From Kiritimatiellales bacterium (GTDB lineage Bacteria > Verrucomicrobiota > Kiritimatiellia > Kiritimatiellales > Pontiellaceae), in NCBI GenBank assembly GCA_030625905.1, contig DAOUQA010000073.1, positions 1 through 10,536 of the forward strand: a stretch of DNA of 10,536 nucleotides, written 5' to 3'. The notes beneath the pieces are model-generated. The model searched no databases. It had not been told where the DNA came from and saw only the letters and a list, made by a program, of their open reading frames with translations. Positions 1 to 7,200 of this stretch are shown in pieces (positions within the stretch are counted from its first letter, which is position 1; every line of letters starts with the position of its first letter). The translations under genes and the position numbers were made by a program.

Positions 1-340
1 CGCACATGGCCGTGAACTGCAGCGCGGCGGATTTCCACAACAGATGAAGCAATCCGCGCAGGTTTCGATGGCTGGCCAGCTCGGGTACATAGCGCACCAG
101 AGCCGAACCCAGCCCCAGCCCGCATAGAACGAGCAGATAGCCGGAAATGTTGGTCATAATGCTGTAGATGCCGAACTTTTCCTTGCCGAGGCCGTTGACG
201 ATGAGCACGCTTACACCGAAGTAGACAAAGAAAAGAAGCAGCTTGGCCAGCACCATCCACGGAACGCCGCTGACGGCTTCGCGCGAAAAGAATCCCCCAC
301 CTCCGTGGTGCAGTTGCTCATGTTGGGAATGAACGGGCAT
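1..340 (-). CDS. Polysaccharide/oligosaccharide flippase (Wzx-like), N-terminal part, runs off the left edge
   Basis: The first 113 codons are present and begin MPVHSQHEQLHHGGGG. A short polar, His/Gly-rich cytoplasmic leader is followed by a hydrophobic segment around residues 28-50 (VLAKLLLFFVYFGVSVLIV) and a second around 65-82. The stretch with NGLGKEKFGIYSIM and then GLGLGSALVRYVPE is typical of the polysaccharide-biosynthesis flippases of the MOP superfamily, where a G-x-YS-type turn follows the first helix and a YxPE/RYxPE motif follows the second. Such proteins move undecaprenyl-linked sugar repeat units across the inner membrane. The ATG at 340 is the first in frame after the repeat-rich spacer; no good Shine-Dalgarno precedes it, so it is probably translated from the transcript that also carries the M48 protease gene 28 bp upstream. 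The remaining transmembrane helices lie outside the window. The family call is from sequence character; the transported substrate is unknown. Confidence 0.78.
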   Translation of the reverse strand, partial: MPVHSQHEQLHHGGGGFFSREAVSGVPWMVLAKLLLFFVYFGVSVLIVNGLGKEKFGIYSIMTNISGYLLVLCGLGLGSALVRYVPELASHRNLRGLLHLLWKSAALQFTAMC

Positions 341-352
341 GATTTTCTGGTG

Positions 353-388
353 CCTAGTGTCTGGTTCCCTAGTGCCTAGGGCCTAGTG
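353..388. repeat. Short CCTAGTG / CACTAGG direct-repeat cluster
   Basis: CCTAGTG occurs at 353-359, 368-374 and 382-388, with a related CCTAGG at 375-380. Read on the minus strand these are CACTAGG units. The cluster fills the spacer between the M48 protease gene and the flippase gene and runs into the last codons of the protease, so the C-terminal residues ALGPRH and the TAG stop (369-371) are written by the repeat. Function unknown; it is not a hairpin terminator, having no stem followed by a T tract. Confidence 0.55.
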
Positions 389-1496
389 CACGTTCGATCC
401 GCCGCGAAATGGAGGGGTGGCTGTGCAATAGAATCTCCGCCCATGCAGCCGGATCCTTGTTGGAGAGGTTTTGGTCGGCCAGCTTTTCGAAAGCCGAAAC
501 CAGCGCATCGGCCGAGTCCATCTTTCCGATGGCGTAGGCATCGGCCTCAAACTCCCGGTGCCGCGAGTGCAGGTTGGCAATCGGCATCGAGACGAGTGAA
601 AAAATGAACAGGCTGAAGATGAAGAGCGGAGCCGCGCCAATATCGTAGATGTTGGCGAAACCGAGCAGTCCGGAAAGCCCGGTCAGGCAGAGGTGCGAAA
701 CATAGAACCCGATGAGAGCCAGCACCGAGCTGGTAGCCATCAGGCGAAGCGTGTCGCGGTTCTTGTAGTGCCCGACTTCGTGCGCAAGGATCGCGAGGAT
801 CTCCTTCTGCGAGTAGCCCGAGAGCAGCGTGTCGCTCAGAACGATGCGCTTGGTGCGGCCGATTCCGGCAAAGGCGGCGTTCGCGGTCTTCGTCTTGGCC
901 TCCAGCCCCCATTTGAAGATACCGACCACCTTAATGCCCGCCTCCTCCATCATCGCCCGAACAGCCTGGGTGAGGTCTCCCTCCTCGAGTGGCTCGAATT
1001 TATGGAAGAGCGGCATGATGACCACCGGGGCAAGCGTGGAGATCACCACGGCGAAGAGGATGTAGAAAACGGTGGCAAAGAGCCACCACCAGTTGGGCAT
1101 CCAGCGCAACAGGGCGTAGATTACCGAAAACAGCACGGTGGCCAGCACGAGGTCGATCAGTAGCGACTTGGTAAAATCAGCGAACCAGTCCCCGAAAGTT
1201 TCGTTTGAAAGTTCGTAGTGGTGCTCCAGCACATGGCCGCTGTAGTAGGAGAGCGGAAACATGCAGGCGGCAAACCCGAATACGGCGACAGCCGTGTAGA
1301 CCGCGTTGGTGACGTACCACAGGCTTTCGCCGAAACGCGCGGCCAGACCGTTGGCCAGCACGGTGGATGCGCCGGTAAACTGGAACGCCGACAGTAAGGC
1401 AATCACAAACAGCACTTGTAAAATAAAGAGGCGGTTATGGATGACATCATATTCCTTTGCCAGGGCCTCGCGAGAATCTTGGGTGCGTTCATCCAT
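369..1496 (-). CDS. Ste24-like M48 family zinc metalloprotease (CAAX prenyl protease 1 type), integral membrane
   Basis: This 375-residue protein belongs to the M48A (Ste24) branch. An N-terminal region with several hydrophobic helices (about residues 23-45, 62-82, 112-131 and 137-165) leads to the conserved MPLFHKFEPLEEGDL segment (161-175). ANAAFAGIGRTKRIVLSDTLL follows, a Ste24 hallmark. The zinc site is HEVGH at 239-243, with the third ligand probably Glu315 in the EFEADAYA motif. Two further hydrophobic segments lie at 251-280 and 288-305, and a C-terminal HPSISRRIE matches the family HP...R motif. In eukaryotes the family trims prenylated proteins; bacterial members are usually taken as membrane-protein quality-control or processing proteases, and the substrate here is unknown. 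Only 4 bp separate it from the parB stop, which suggests coupled translation; the Shine-Dalgarno match is weak. The last six residues come from the downstream CACTAGG repeat. Family call is strong, role is inferred. Confidence 0.93.
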   Translation of the reverse strand: MDERTQDSREALAKEYDVIHNRLFILQVLFVIALLSAFQFTGASTVLANGLAARFGESLWYVTNAVYTAVAVFGFAACMFPLSYYSGHVLEHHYELSNETFGDWFADFTKSLLIDLVLATVLFSVIYALLRWMPNWWWLFATVFYILFAVVISTLAPVVIMPLFHKFEPLEEGDLTQAVRAMMEEAGIKVVGIFKWGLEAKTKTANAAFAGIGRTKRIVLSDTLLSGYSQKEILAILAHEVGHYKNRDTLRLMATSSVLALIGFYVSHLCLTGLSGLLGFANIYDIGAAPLFIFSLFIFSLVSMPIANLHSRHREFEADAYAIGKMDSADALVSAFEKLADQNLSNKDPAAWAEILLHSHPSISRRIERALGPRH

Positions 1497-1500
1497 AGTT

Positions 1501-2436
1501 CTATAACTCGATCGAGTAGCCGACCAGCGTCAGCAGGCGATCCAGTTCATCGTTGTCGTGAAAATCAACCTCCAGCGATCCTTTCACCTTGCGACCGTTG
1601 GTTAGCGTTTTTGAAGGATTGATGCGCACGCTGGTGCCGAAATACTGATGGAGTTCGTCGGAAAGCGTGTGTAGATAGTCGCTCGGCAAATCCGCCTTTT
1701 CGGCGCGCGGCTTCTTGGGCGGCTGGCCGAGTTTTTTGACCATTTTTTCCAAGACCCGGACGGAAAGCCCTTCCTTGATGGCGCGCCTGGCAAGCAGTTC
1801 CATCTCCTTGTGGCTGTCGATCGACAGCAGTACCTTGGCATGGCCGACGGACAACAGATCCTCGACCACATGCTTTCGGATGCCGTCGGGCAGATCCAGC
1901 AGGCGCAGGCTGTTGGCCACCGAGGCACGCGCCTTACCAACCTGCTCGGCCACCTTTTCCTGCGTCAGGTTGAATTTTTTCTGGAGCAACGCGTAGCCCT
2001 CGGCCTCCTCGATCGCATTGAGATCTTCGCGCTGGAGGTTTTCGATCAGCGCGATTTCCAGCACCTTTTCGTCACTGGCTTCGACAACGATTATAGGAAT
2101 TTTTTTAAGTGGCACGGCCTGTGCGGCCCGCAGGCGGCGCTCCCCTGCAATCAGTTCGAACTTGGTGCCGATCTCGCGCACCAGCAGCGGTTGGAGCACG
2201 CCATGCACCTTGATGGAATCCACCAGCTCCGAGAGGGCTTCCGCCCCGAAGTTGCTGCGCGGTTGCCACGGACTGGCGACCACTTTGTTCACCGGAACCT
2301 CGCGTACGCCGCCCGCCGCATCCCCGGTGGCGGCCTTGGGGGTGGATGGCTTTGCCGTGGCCTGCTTTTTCGCCGTTGTTCCGTCTTTGATCAGCGCGTC
2401 GAGCCCGCGCCCCAATCCAATATGCTTTCCAGCCAT
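1501..2436 (-). CDS. parB: ParB/Spo0J chromosome-partitioning protein
   Basis: The 311-residue protein has the canonical ParB layout. The N-terminus carries the GLGRGLDALI motif (residues 7-16), used by ParB proteins to stimulate ParA ATPase, followed by a Lys/Ala/Pro-rich linker. The ParB/Srx CTPase domain follows, with SPWQPR (55-60), GERRLRA (98-104) and ENLQRED (132-138). A helix-turn-helix region at about 157-180 (LTQEKVAEQVGKARASV) binds parS, and a C-terminal dimerisation domain ends GSLEVDFHDNDELDRLL. ParB loads on parS as a CTP-dependent clamp and aids origin segregation. The start is supported by AGGAG five bases upstream. The usual upstream parA (soj) is absent: the next gene upstream is the UDP-glucose dehydrogenase behind a terminator, and no parS-like 16-bp palindrome was seen. 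The M48 protease gene follows after 4 bp, so the two are probably cotranscribed. Confidence 0.96.
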   Translation of the reverse strand: MAGKHIGLGRGLDALIKDGTTAKKQATAKPSTPKAATGDAAGGVREVPVNKVVASPWQPRSNFGAEALSELVDSIKVHGVLQPLLVREIGTKFELIAGERRLRAAQAVPLKKIPIIVVEASDEKVLEIALIENLQREDLNAIEEAEGYALLQKKFNLTQEKVAEQVGKARASVANSLRLLDLPDGIRKHVVEDLLSVGHAKVLLSIDSHKEMELLARRAIKEGLSVRVLEKMVKKLGQPPKKPRAEKADLPSDYLHTLSDELHQYFGTSVRINPSKTLTNGRKVKGSLEVDFHDNDELDRLLTLVGYSIEL

Positions 2437-2441
2437 AGCTG

Positions 2442-2446
2442 CTCCT
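2442..2446 (-). promoter_or_regulatory. Ribosome binding site of parB
   Basis: AGGAG on the minus strand lies 5 bases before the ATG at 2436 and fixes the parB start. Confidence 0.75.
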
Positions 2447-2484
2447 GTTGGTCAAATTGCTGTGACGGAGCATCTTCCCTGCAA

Positions 2485-2524
2485 ACCCCGAAAAATAAAA
2501 GGCAAAACTTTCCAGCCGCTGGAA
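2485..2524 (-). terminator. Rho-independent terminator after the UDP-glucose dehydrogenase gene
   Basis: On the minus strand TTCCAG-CGG-CTGGAA (2524 down to 2510) forms a perfect 6-bp stem with a 3-base loop. It is followed directly by a T-rich run (AGTTTTGCCTTTTATTTTTC). It lies about 75 bp after the dehydrogenase stop and before parB, so parB is probably transcribed from its own promoter in the following ~50 bp. The stem is short, so termination strength is uncertain. Confidence 0.6.
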
Positions 2525-2598
2525 CTTAATCAAGCCGCATGCATGCACGGGACAGTTGCAGGGACAATGGCACCCCCTTTGCCTTTTCGACCCGGAAA

Positions 2599-3969
2599 CT
2601 ACTTCAAGTGGGTTTTTTTACCTTTGCCGATGGAGTAGACCTCGAAGCCGATATCAAACAAAGCCTGATGGTCGAGCATGTTCCGGCCATCGAAGAGGAA
2701 GGCGGGCTTCTGCATCGAATCGAAGATACGCTGGTAGTCGAGCTCCTTGTACTGCTTCCAGTCGGTGAGCACGGCAACGGCGTGCGCGCCTTCGGCGGCC
2801 TTGCAGGGGTCGACCTCAAACTCGATTTCATCGGCGAGTTCCGGCATCTCAAGCTTGGCGTGCTCCATGGCCTGGGGGTCAGAAACGACAAGGGTGGCGT
2901 GCTCGGCCGCCAGCTCGCGGCAGACTTTGATGGCCGGACTTTCGCGAGTATCGCCAGTGTCGGCCTTGAAGGCAAAGCCAAAGATGGCGATGCGCTTGCC
3001 GGCAATGGTGTTGAACATGCTGTGGAGCATGGTCTTAACGAAGCGGCTTTCCTGATATTCGTTCATGGCGACCACCTGCCGCCAATAGTCGGCCGGGGCC
3101 TGCAGGCCATAGCTTTCGCAGAGGTAGACCAAATTGAGGATATCCTTTTTAAAGCACGAACCGCCAAAGCCAATGCTGGCCTTGAGGAACTTGGGGCCGA
3201 TACGGCTATCGGTTCCGATGGCGTGCGCCACTTCGCCAATGTCGGCCTCGGTGGCTTCGCACAACGCGGAGATGGCGTTGATGGAGCTGACCCGTTGTGC
3301 AAGGAAGGCGTTGGCCGTGAGCTTGGAGAGTTCGGCCGACCAGACGTTGGCCGTCAGGATGCGTTCGCGCGGAATCCACGTGGCATAAATATCGACCAGC
3401 GTCTGAAGTGCCTTTTGCCCGCTGGGGGTTTCGTGCCCACCAATCAATACGCGGTCGGGATTTTCGAGGTCGGCAATCGCGGTGCCTTCGGCAAGGAATT
3501 CGGGATTGGATAGCACTTCGAAATGTACATCGGTCTGCCCGCTGTGCAATACGCGCTCCATCGCCTCGGCGGTACGGACCGGGAGCGTGCTCTTTTCGAC
3601 AATAATCTTGTCGGAGGTGGAAACCTCCTTGATGCGCCGTGCGCAGAGTTCCCAATATTGCAGGTCGGAGGCACAGCCCGCGCCCGCACCAAAGGTTTTG
3701 GTGGGGGTATTAACGCTCACAAACACGATCTCGGCATCGCGGATGCCCTGATCGACATCGGTGGAGAAAAAGAGATTGCGGCCAAGCGCCTCCTTGACGA
3801 CCTCGTCGAGACCGGGCTCGTAGATCGGCAGGTCGTCGGTCTGCCACGCGGCAATGCGCTTTTCATTGATGTCGACCACCGTGACCTGTACGTCCGGGCA
3901 TTGCTTGGCAATCATCGCCATGGTGGGTCCGCCGACATAGCCGGCACCGATGCAACAGATTTTCGTCAT
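2599..3969 (-). CDS. UDP-glucose 6-dehydrogenase, animal-like type
   Basis: This 456-residue enzyme oxidises UDP-glucose to UDP-glucuronate with two NAD+. It supplies the sugar-acid precursor for surface polysaccharides and, after decarboxylation, UDP-xylose. The N-terminal NAD-binding Rossmann fold begins CCIGAGYVGGPT (residues 5-16), then VTVVDINEKRIAAW (29-42) and LPIYEPGL (47-54). Substrate-site motifs are EKSTLPVR (125-132) and NPEFLAEGTA (155-164, including Glu161), followed by SKLTANAFLAQR (215-226, Lys216 and Asn220). The catalytic cysteine is Cys272 in GFGGSCFKKD, and a C-terminal domain carries GFAFKADTGDTRESPAI. Motifs and length resemble vertebrate UGDH more than the shorter Bacillus/E. 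coli Ugd; that comparison is from memory. GGAG seven bases before the ATG supports the start. With the flippase downstream it suggests a capsule or exopolysaccharide function. A GDP-mannose dehydrogenase is unlikely given the UGDH-specific motifs. Confidence 0.95.
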   Translation of the reverse strand: MTKICCIGAGYVGGPTMAMIAKQCPDVQVTVVDINEKRIAAWQTDDLPIYEPGLDEVVKEALGRNLFFSTDVDQGIRDAEIVFVSVNTPTKTFGAGAGCASDLQYWELCARRIKEVSTSDKIIVEKSTLPVRTAEAMERVLHSGQTDVHFEVLSNPEFLAEGTAIADLENPDRVLIGGHETPSGQKALQTLVDIYATWIPRERILTANVWSAELSKLTANAFLAQRVSSINAISALCEATEADIGEVAHAIGTDSRIGPKFLKASIGFGGSCFKKDILNLVYLCESYGLQAPADYWRQVVAMNEYQESRFVKTMLHSMFNTIAGKRIAIFGFAFKADTGDTRESPAIKVCRELAAEHATLVVSDPQAMEHAKLEMPELADEIEFEVDPCKAAEGAHAVAVLTDWKQYKELDYQRIFDSMQKPAFLFDGRNMLDHQALFDIGFEVYSIGKGKKTHLK

Positions 3970-4129
3970 TCGTTTTCTCCGTTAAATTCCAAGATTGCTT
4001 AGCGCCGTCTTTCTTCTTTTGATGTCGAAAGGGTGCATCTTGGTTAAATCTCCGGCCTACCGCCAGTTTTAATCTTGTGAAATCCGGCTGTGGATTTCCC
4101 GCAACCACGCCACACGTTAAAGGCCATCC
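3970..4129. other. Divergent intergenic region between the UDP-glucose dehydrogenase and the lactonase remnant
   Basis: This is the left half of a 313-bp non-coding gap between oppositely transcribed genes, so it should hold the dehydrogenase promoter; I could not pick convincing -35/-10 boxes. The dehydrogenase ribosome site is GGAG at 3977-3980 (minus). A perfect 7-bp inverted repeat (GAAATCC / GGATTTC, 4079-4098, 6-base loop) is visible with no T tract on either side, so it could be an operator or chance. No RNA gene or reading frame with coding character was seen here. Confidence 0.4.
3977..3980 (-). promoter_or_regulatory. Ribosome binding site of the UDP-glucose dehydrogenase gene
   Basis: GGAG on the minus strand with a 7-base spacer before the ATG at 3969. 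Confidence 0.6.
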
Positions 4130-4255
4130 GCTTCCGGACAGAAATCACATAGCATCGCACTCTTCAAGGTCGACCCTAAAACAGGCCCTATCGAATATAC
4201 AGGAACCAAACTCCCCTTCGAGGGCGGCCCCATCTGCATCGAGTTTCTGGACTAA
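4130..4255 (+). pseudogene. 3' remnant of a 6-phosphogluconolactonase-like (lactonase beta-propeller) gene
   Basis: An uninterrupted frame of 41 codons ending in TAA at 4253-4255 reads ASGQKSHSIALFKVDPKTG, then PIEY, then TGTKLPFEGGPICIEFLD. It has no start codon and is cut off upstream by an in-frame TAA at 4118. The peptide fits the last blade of the seven-bladed lactonase family (Pfam lactonase, PF10282). From memory, E. coli Pgl ends with AAGQKSHHISVYEI, then a Gly-rich turn and GQGPMWVVVNAH, and other members end with a P-[VI]-C-[IV]-x-F-L pattern. Upstream of about 4130 I find no further lactonase-like peptide in any plus frame, so roughly 90% of the gene is gone. It lies in the same strand and frame as addA but is separated from it by the stop. 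A functional small peptide is possible but unlikely. Confidence 0.65.
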
Positions 4256-4270
4256 TGCCGCACGGCCACC

Positions 4271-4276
4271 TATAGT
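4271..4276 (+). promoter_or_regulatory. Candidate -10 box for addA, close enough for a leaderless transcript
   Basis: TATAGT lies 6 bases before the addA ATG (4283), and no Shine-Dalgarno is visible between. If used, transcription would begin at or next to the start codon. No clear -35 hexamer was found at 16-18 bases upstream, so this rests on one hexamer. Confidence 0.28.
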
Positions 4277-4282
4277 GCCTCC

Positions 4283-7200
4283 ATGAATCTCGTCTACAAT
4301 GCATCGGCCGGAACCGGGAAGACTTTCCAGATCACCCAGCTCTACGAACAACTGGTGCTCGAAGACGGCATCGACCCACGCAATATCCTGCTGATGACCT
4401 TCACCGACAACGCCGCCGCCGAACTGCGCATGCGCGTGACCCACCGCCTGCTAAAGGCGCGCCGCACCGCCGAAGCCGAGGGTGACGACGAACAGACCGA
4501 GCGCGCCATTCTTGCCATGTCCCGCCTTCCGTCCGCACCCATCGGAACCATCCACTCTTTCTGCACCCGGCTCCTCCGCGAAAACGCGCTCGAAGCCGGT
4601 CTTTCGCCCGGTTTCTCGGTCTTGGTCGACGACGACCGCAAGGAGCTGCTCAGTCAAATCTGCCGCGACGAGCTGCTAGACCGGCTCGCCGAAAGCGAAG
4701 CGCAGATAATTTCCGAAGGCGCGCAGCATAATTTTCTGAAAGAAAATAACGACCAGCGGGAGTGGTTCAATAGGGCGAAGCCCGCTTCATCCGATCCCGA
4801 CTTTAAAACCTATTGCTCCGGCGCGCACATCATCGGTAGCGGACGAGGCTTCGGCACCAGCATCACCGAAACCGTCCCCAATCTAATCTCGCAGGCGGGC
4901 AGTCTCGGTATATCGCTCGAAAACGCCGAGGCCATGCTGCCCGATCCGCAATCTGCGGGATCGCTCCCCGCCTTTGCCCAAATCCTCGACCGTCTCTACG
5001 AGCTTCCCAAACCCATCGCCAAGGCGCAGGCAGTTATCCAAAGCCTGGAAGAAAACCTCCCGGTGGCAGGAACCGTGGAAAAACTTGTGGAAAAACTACT
5101 CGCGGCGAAGCTTTCGAAGTTTGGCCAAGGCAAGGGGCACAAACCCATCTCGGACGATTTCTGGGCCTTGCTTGAAGCCGTCGATGCCTCCATTGAATAC
5201 AAGAAGCGCTTCCCCGCCGCCCAAGCCTTCGCCCGCTACGTGCAAGCGGTCGCCGAACAGTTCCGGCAGAGAAAGCACGCGATGGACACGGTCGACTTCG
5301 ACGACCAACTGCAGATGGCGGCCGGATTGCTCAACTCGGGGAAGGCCAACCCAGAGTTCCAATATGTAATCGTCGACGAGGTGCAGGACACCTCGCGTGT
5401 TCAGTTCAATCTAATCAAATCGCTATGGGGCGAAGCCACCAACCTCGTGATCTGTGGTGACAAGAAACAAAGTATCTATACCTGGCGCGGTGCCGACCCG
5501 CAGGTCATGCCCGATCTGGAAGAGGAAATCCTTGGCCGCGAAAACAGCAAGCTGGAAAACCTGCAAACGAGCTACCGAAGCAAAGCCCCCATCCTCGACG
5601 TGCTGAATACGCTCTTCGGATCGGTCTACGGCGAAGATGGATATTCCGCCGCCGAAAACCTGGAACCCAATCCGGACTTCAACACGGAGGGCGAAAAGCC
5701 CTGCATCGAATTCCTCGCGCCAGACGACGGGATCGCTGATTTGCCAAAACAGGAAAAGATTGCCGCCGAAATGGAGGCGGTCGCCAACCGCATCCAACGG
5801 CTCGTCAGCGGGGCAAATGAATGGAAACCCAACTTCCGCTATGCAGACGGATTTGCTCCATCGGGCAAAACCAACAGCTACTGCTATTCCGATATCCTTA
5901 TCCTGCTGCGTCGAACATCGCACCAATCGGCACTGGAGCAGGCGCTGCGCCACGCGGGCATTCTCTATACCCTCGGAGGCAAGGGGCGCGGCCTATTCAC
6001 CCGGCAGGAAACGCGCGATGTCTCGCTCTTTCTCAACGTGCTCACCAATCCAAAAGATGCCTATTCGCTCATCGGCTTCCTGCGCTCGCCGTGGATCGGC
6101 CTCTCCGATGAAACCATCGCCGAGCTCGCCTGGAGCGAGGAGGGCTTCTCCGCCAAAAATCTACTGGCGCACTTTAGTGGCATGGGCATCCTGCCCATGA
6201 ACCACGGGCAGGATGCCCGTGCTACAATCCTGAGATACCGCGCACTGCTCGGCACAAAGCTGGCATCGGAGCTGGTGCGCATGCTGATCGACGAAACGGG
6301 CTACGATGCCCTGTTGGCCGGACTGCCGCGCGGAACACAGCGATTGGCCAACCTGCGCAAGGTTCTCGACTGGCTCCGTGAAACCGAGCGCGGTGCGAGG
6401 ACCACTCCGGCTGCCGCGACCCGCAAGCTGGCGGAACAGATCAATAATCCACCGAAGGTTCCCGAGGCCGCCCTGCTTGATCCGGCACAGAATGCCGTTA
6501 CCATCATGACGGTTCATGGCGCAAAGGGTTTGACCAAACGTGTCGTTTTCCTGCCGGACACCAGCTTCAGCCCCGATTCCGACCGTGGCTTCGCCCGCGT
6601 CTTTTTCGATGAACAAAAATCTCCAACGCTTGGAGTCAAGATTACCGCACCGGATAAGAGTGCCGTAAAGTCGCCCGGATTCGATGCCGCCAACAAACGC
6701 GCCAAAGCCGTGCGTGACCACGAGTTGAAAAACCTTTTCTACGTCGCCATGACCCGCGCGCGCGACCTAGTTGTCACTTCGGCCACGGTCGGACAGAAAC
6801 CCAGCGGCTGGCTTAAGCAAATGGAACCGTTGATCGGCACCGATATTCCGGCCATCCCCTACTCGGCTCTATCTGTCGCAGTTGACCCAACCCCGGCTCC
6901 CAACCTTGGACTTCCAACAACCAACAACCTAACAACTGCATTGCAAACACTCCCCCCTCCCCCCGCACCCCCCACCCTCCAGCGAATCCCGGCTACACGG
7001 CTGGCGGAGAAAGATAACGCCCCTTCTCCCTCCCCCCATCGTGCGGGCGACATGCAGGTCGCCCCTGCAATGGGCTCGCTGGGCCATGCGGTACTGGAAC
7101 AACTGGCTCTGAACGACTGGGATGGCTCCGTCGGCGACTGGCTGGAAACACTGCGCGACGAATTTGGCATCGGCCGGATCGAGGCCAAGTCGATTCAAGA

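Noticed and set aside
1810..2529. 239-codon plus-strand frame opposite parB
   Set aside because: It is antisense to the complete ParB sequence and His/Arg/Gln-rich, as expected for a shadow.
2549..2566. GGGACA direct repeat (2549-2554 and 2561-2566) with a nearby GCATGCATGC palindrome between the UDP-glucose dehydrogenase gene and parB
   Set aside because: Only two six-base copies with a 6-base gap; too little to call an element or regulatory site.
1501..2598. Search for a parS site near parB
   Set aside because: No sequence close to the 16-bp TGTTTCACGTGAAACA-type palindrome was seen here or elsewhere in the window.
2539..3513. Long open plus-strand frame (324 codons) opposite the UDP-glucose dehydrogenase
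   Set aside because: It is antisense to a protein with full UGDH motifs and shows no family motif; high GC makes such shadow frames common.
4079..4098. 7-bp inverted repeat in the divergent spacer as a terminator
   Set aside because: No T tract follows on either strand and no gene ends nearby, apart from the relic that lies downstream of it.
5423..6721. Minus-strand frames of 176 and 186 codons inside addA
   Set aside because: They are antisense to intact helicase motifs. The peptide TGILPVVHGQDAHAT in one of them arises from the palindrome, not from a real gene.
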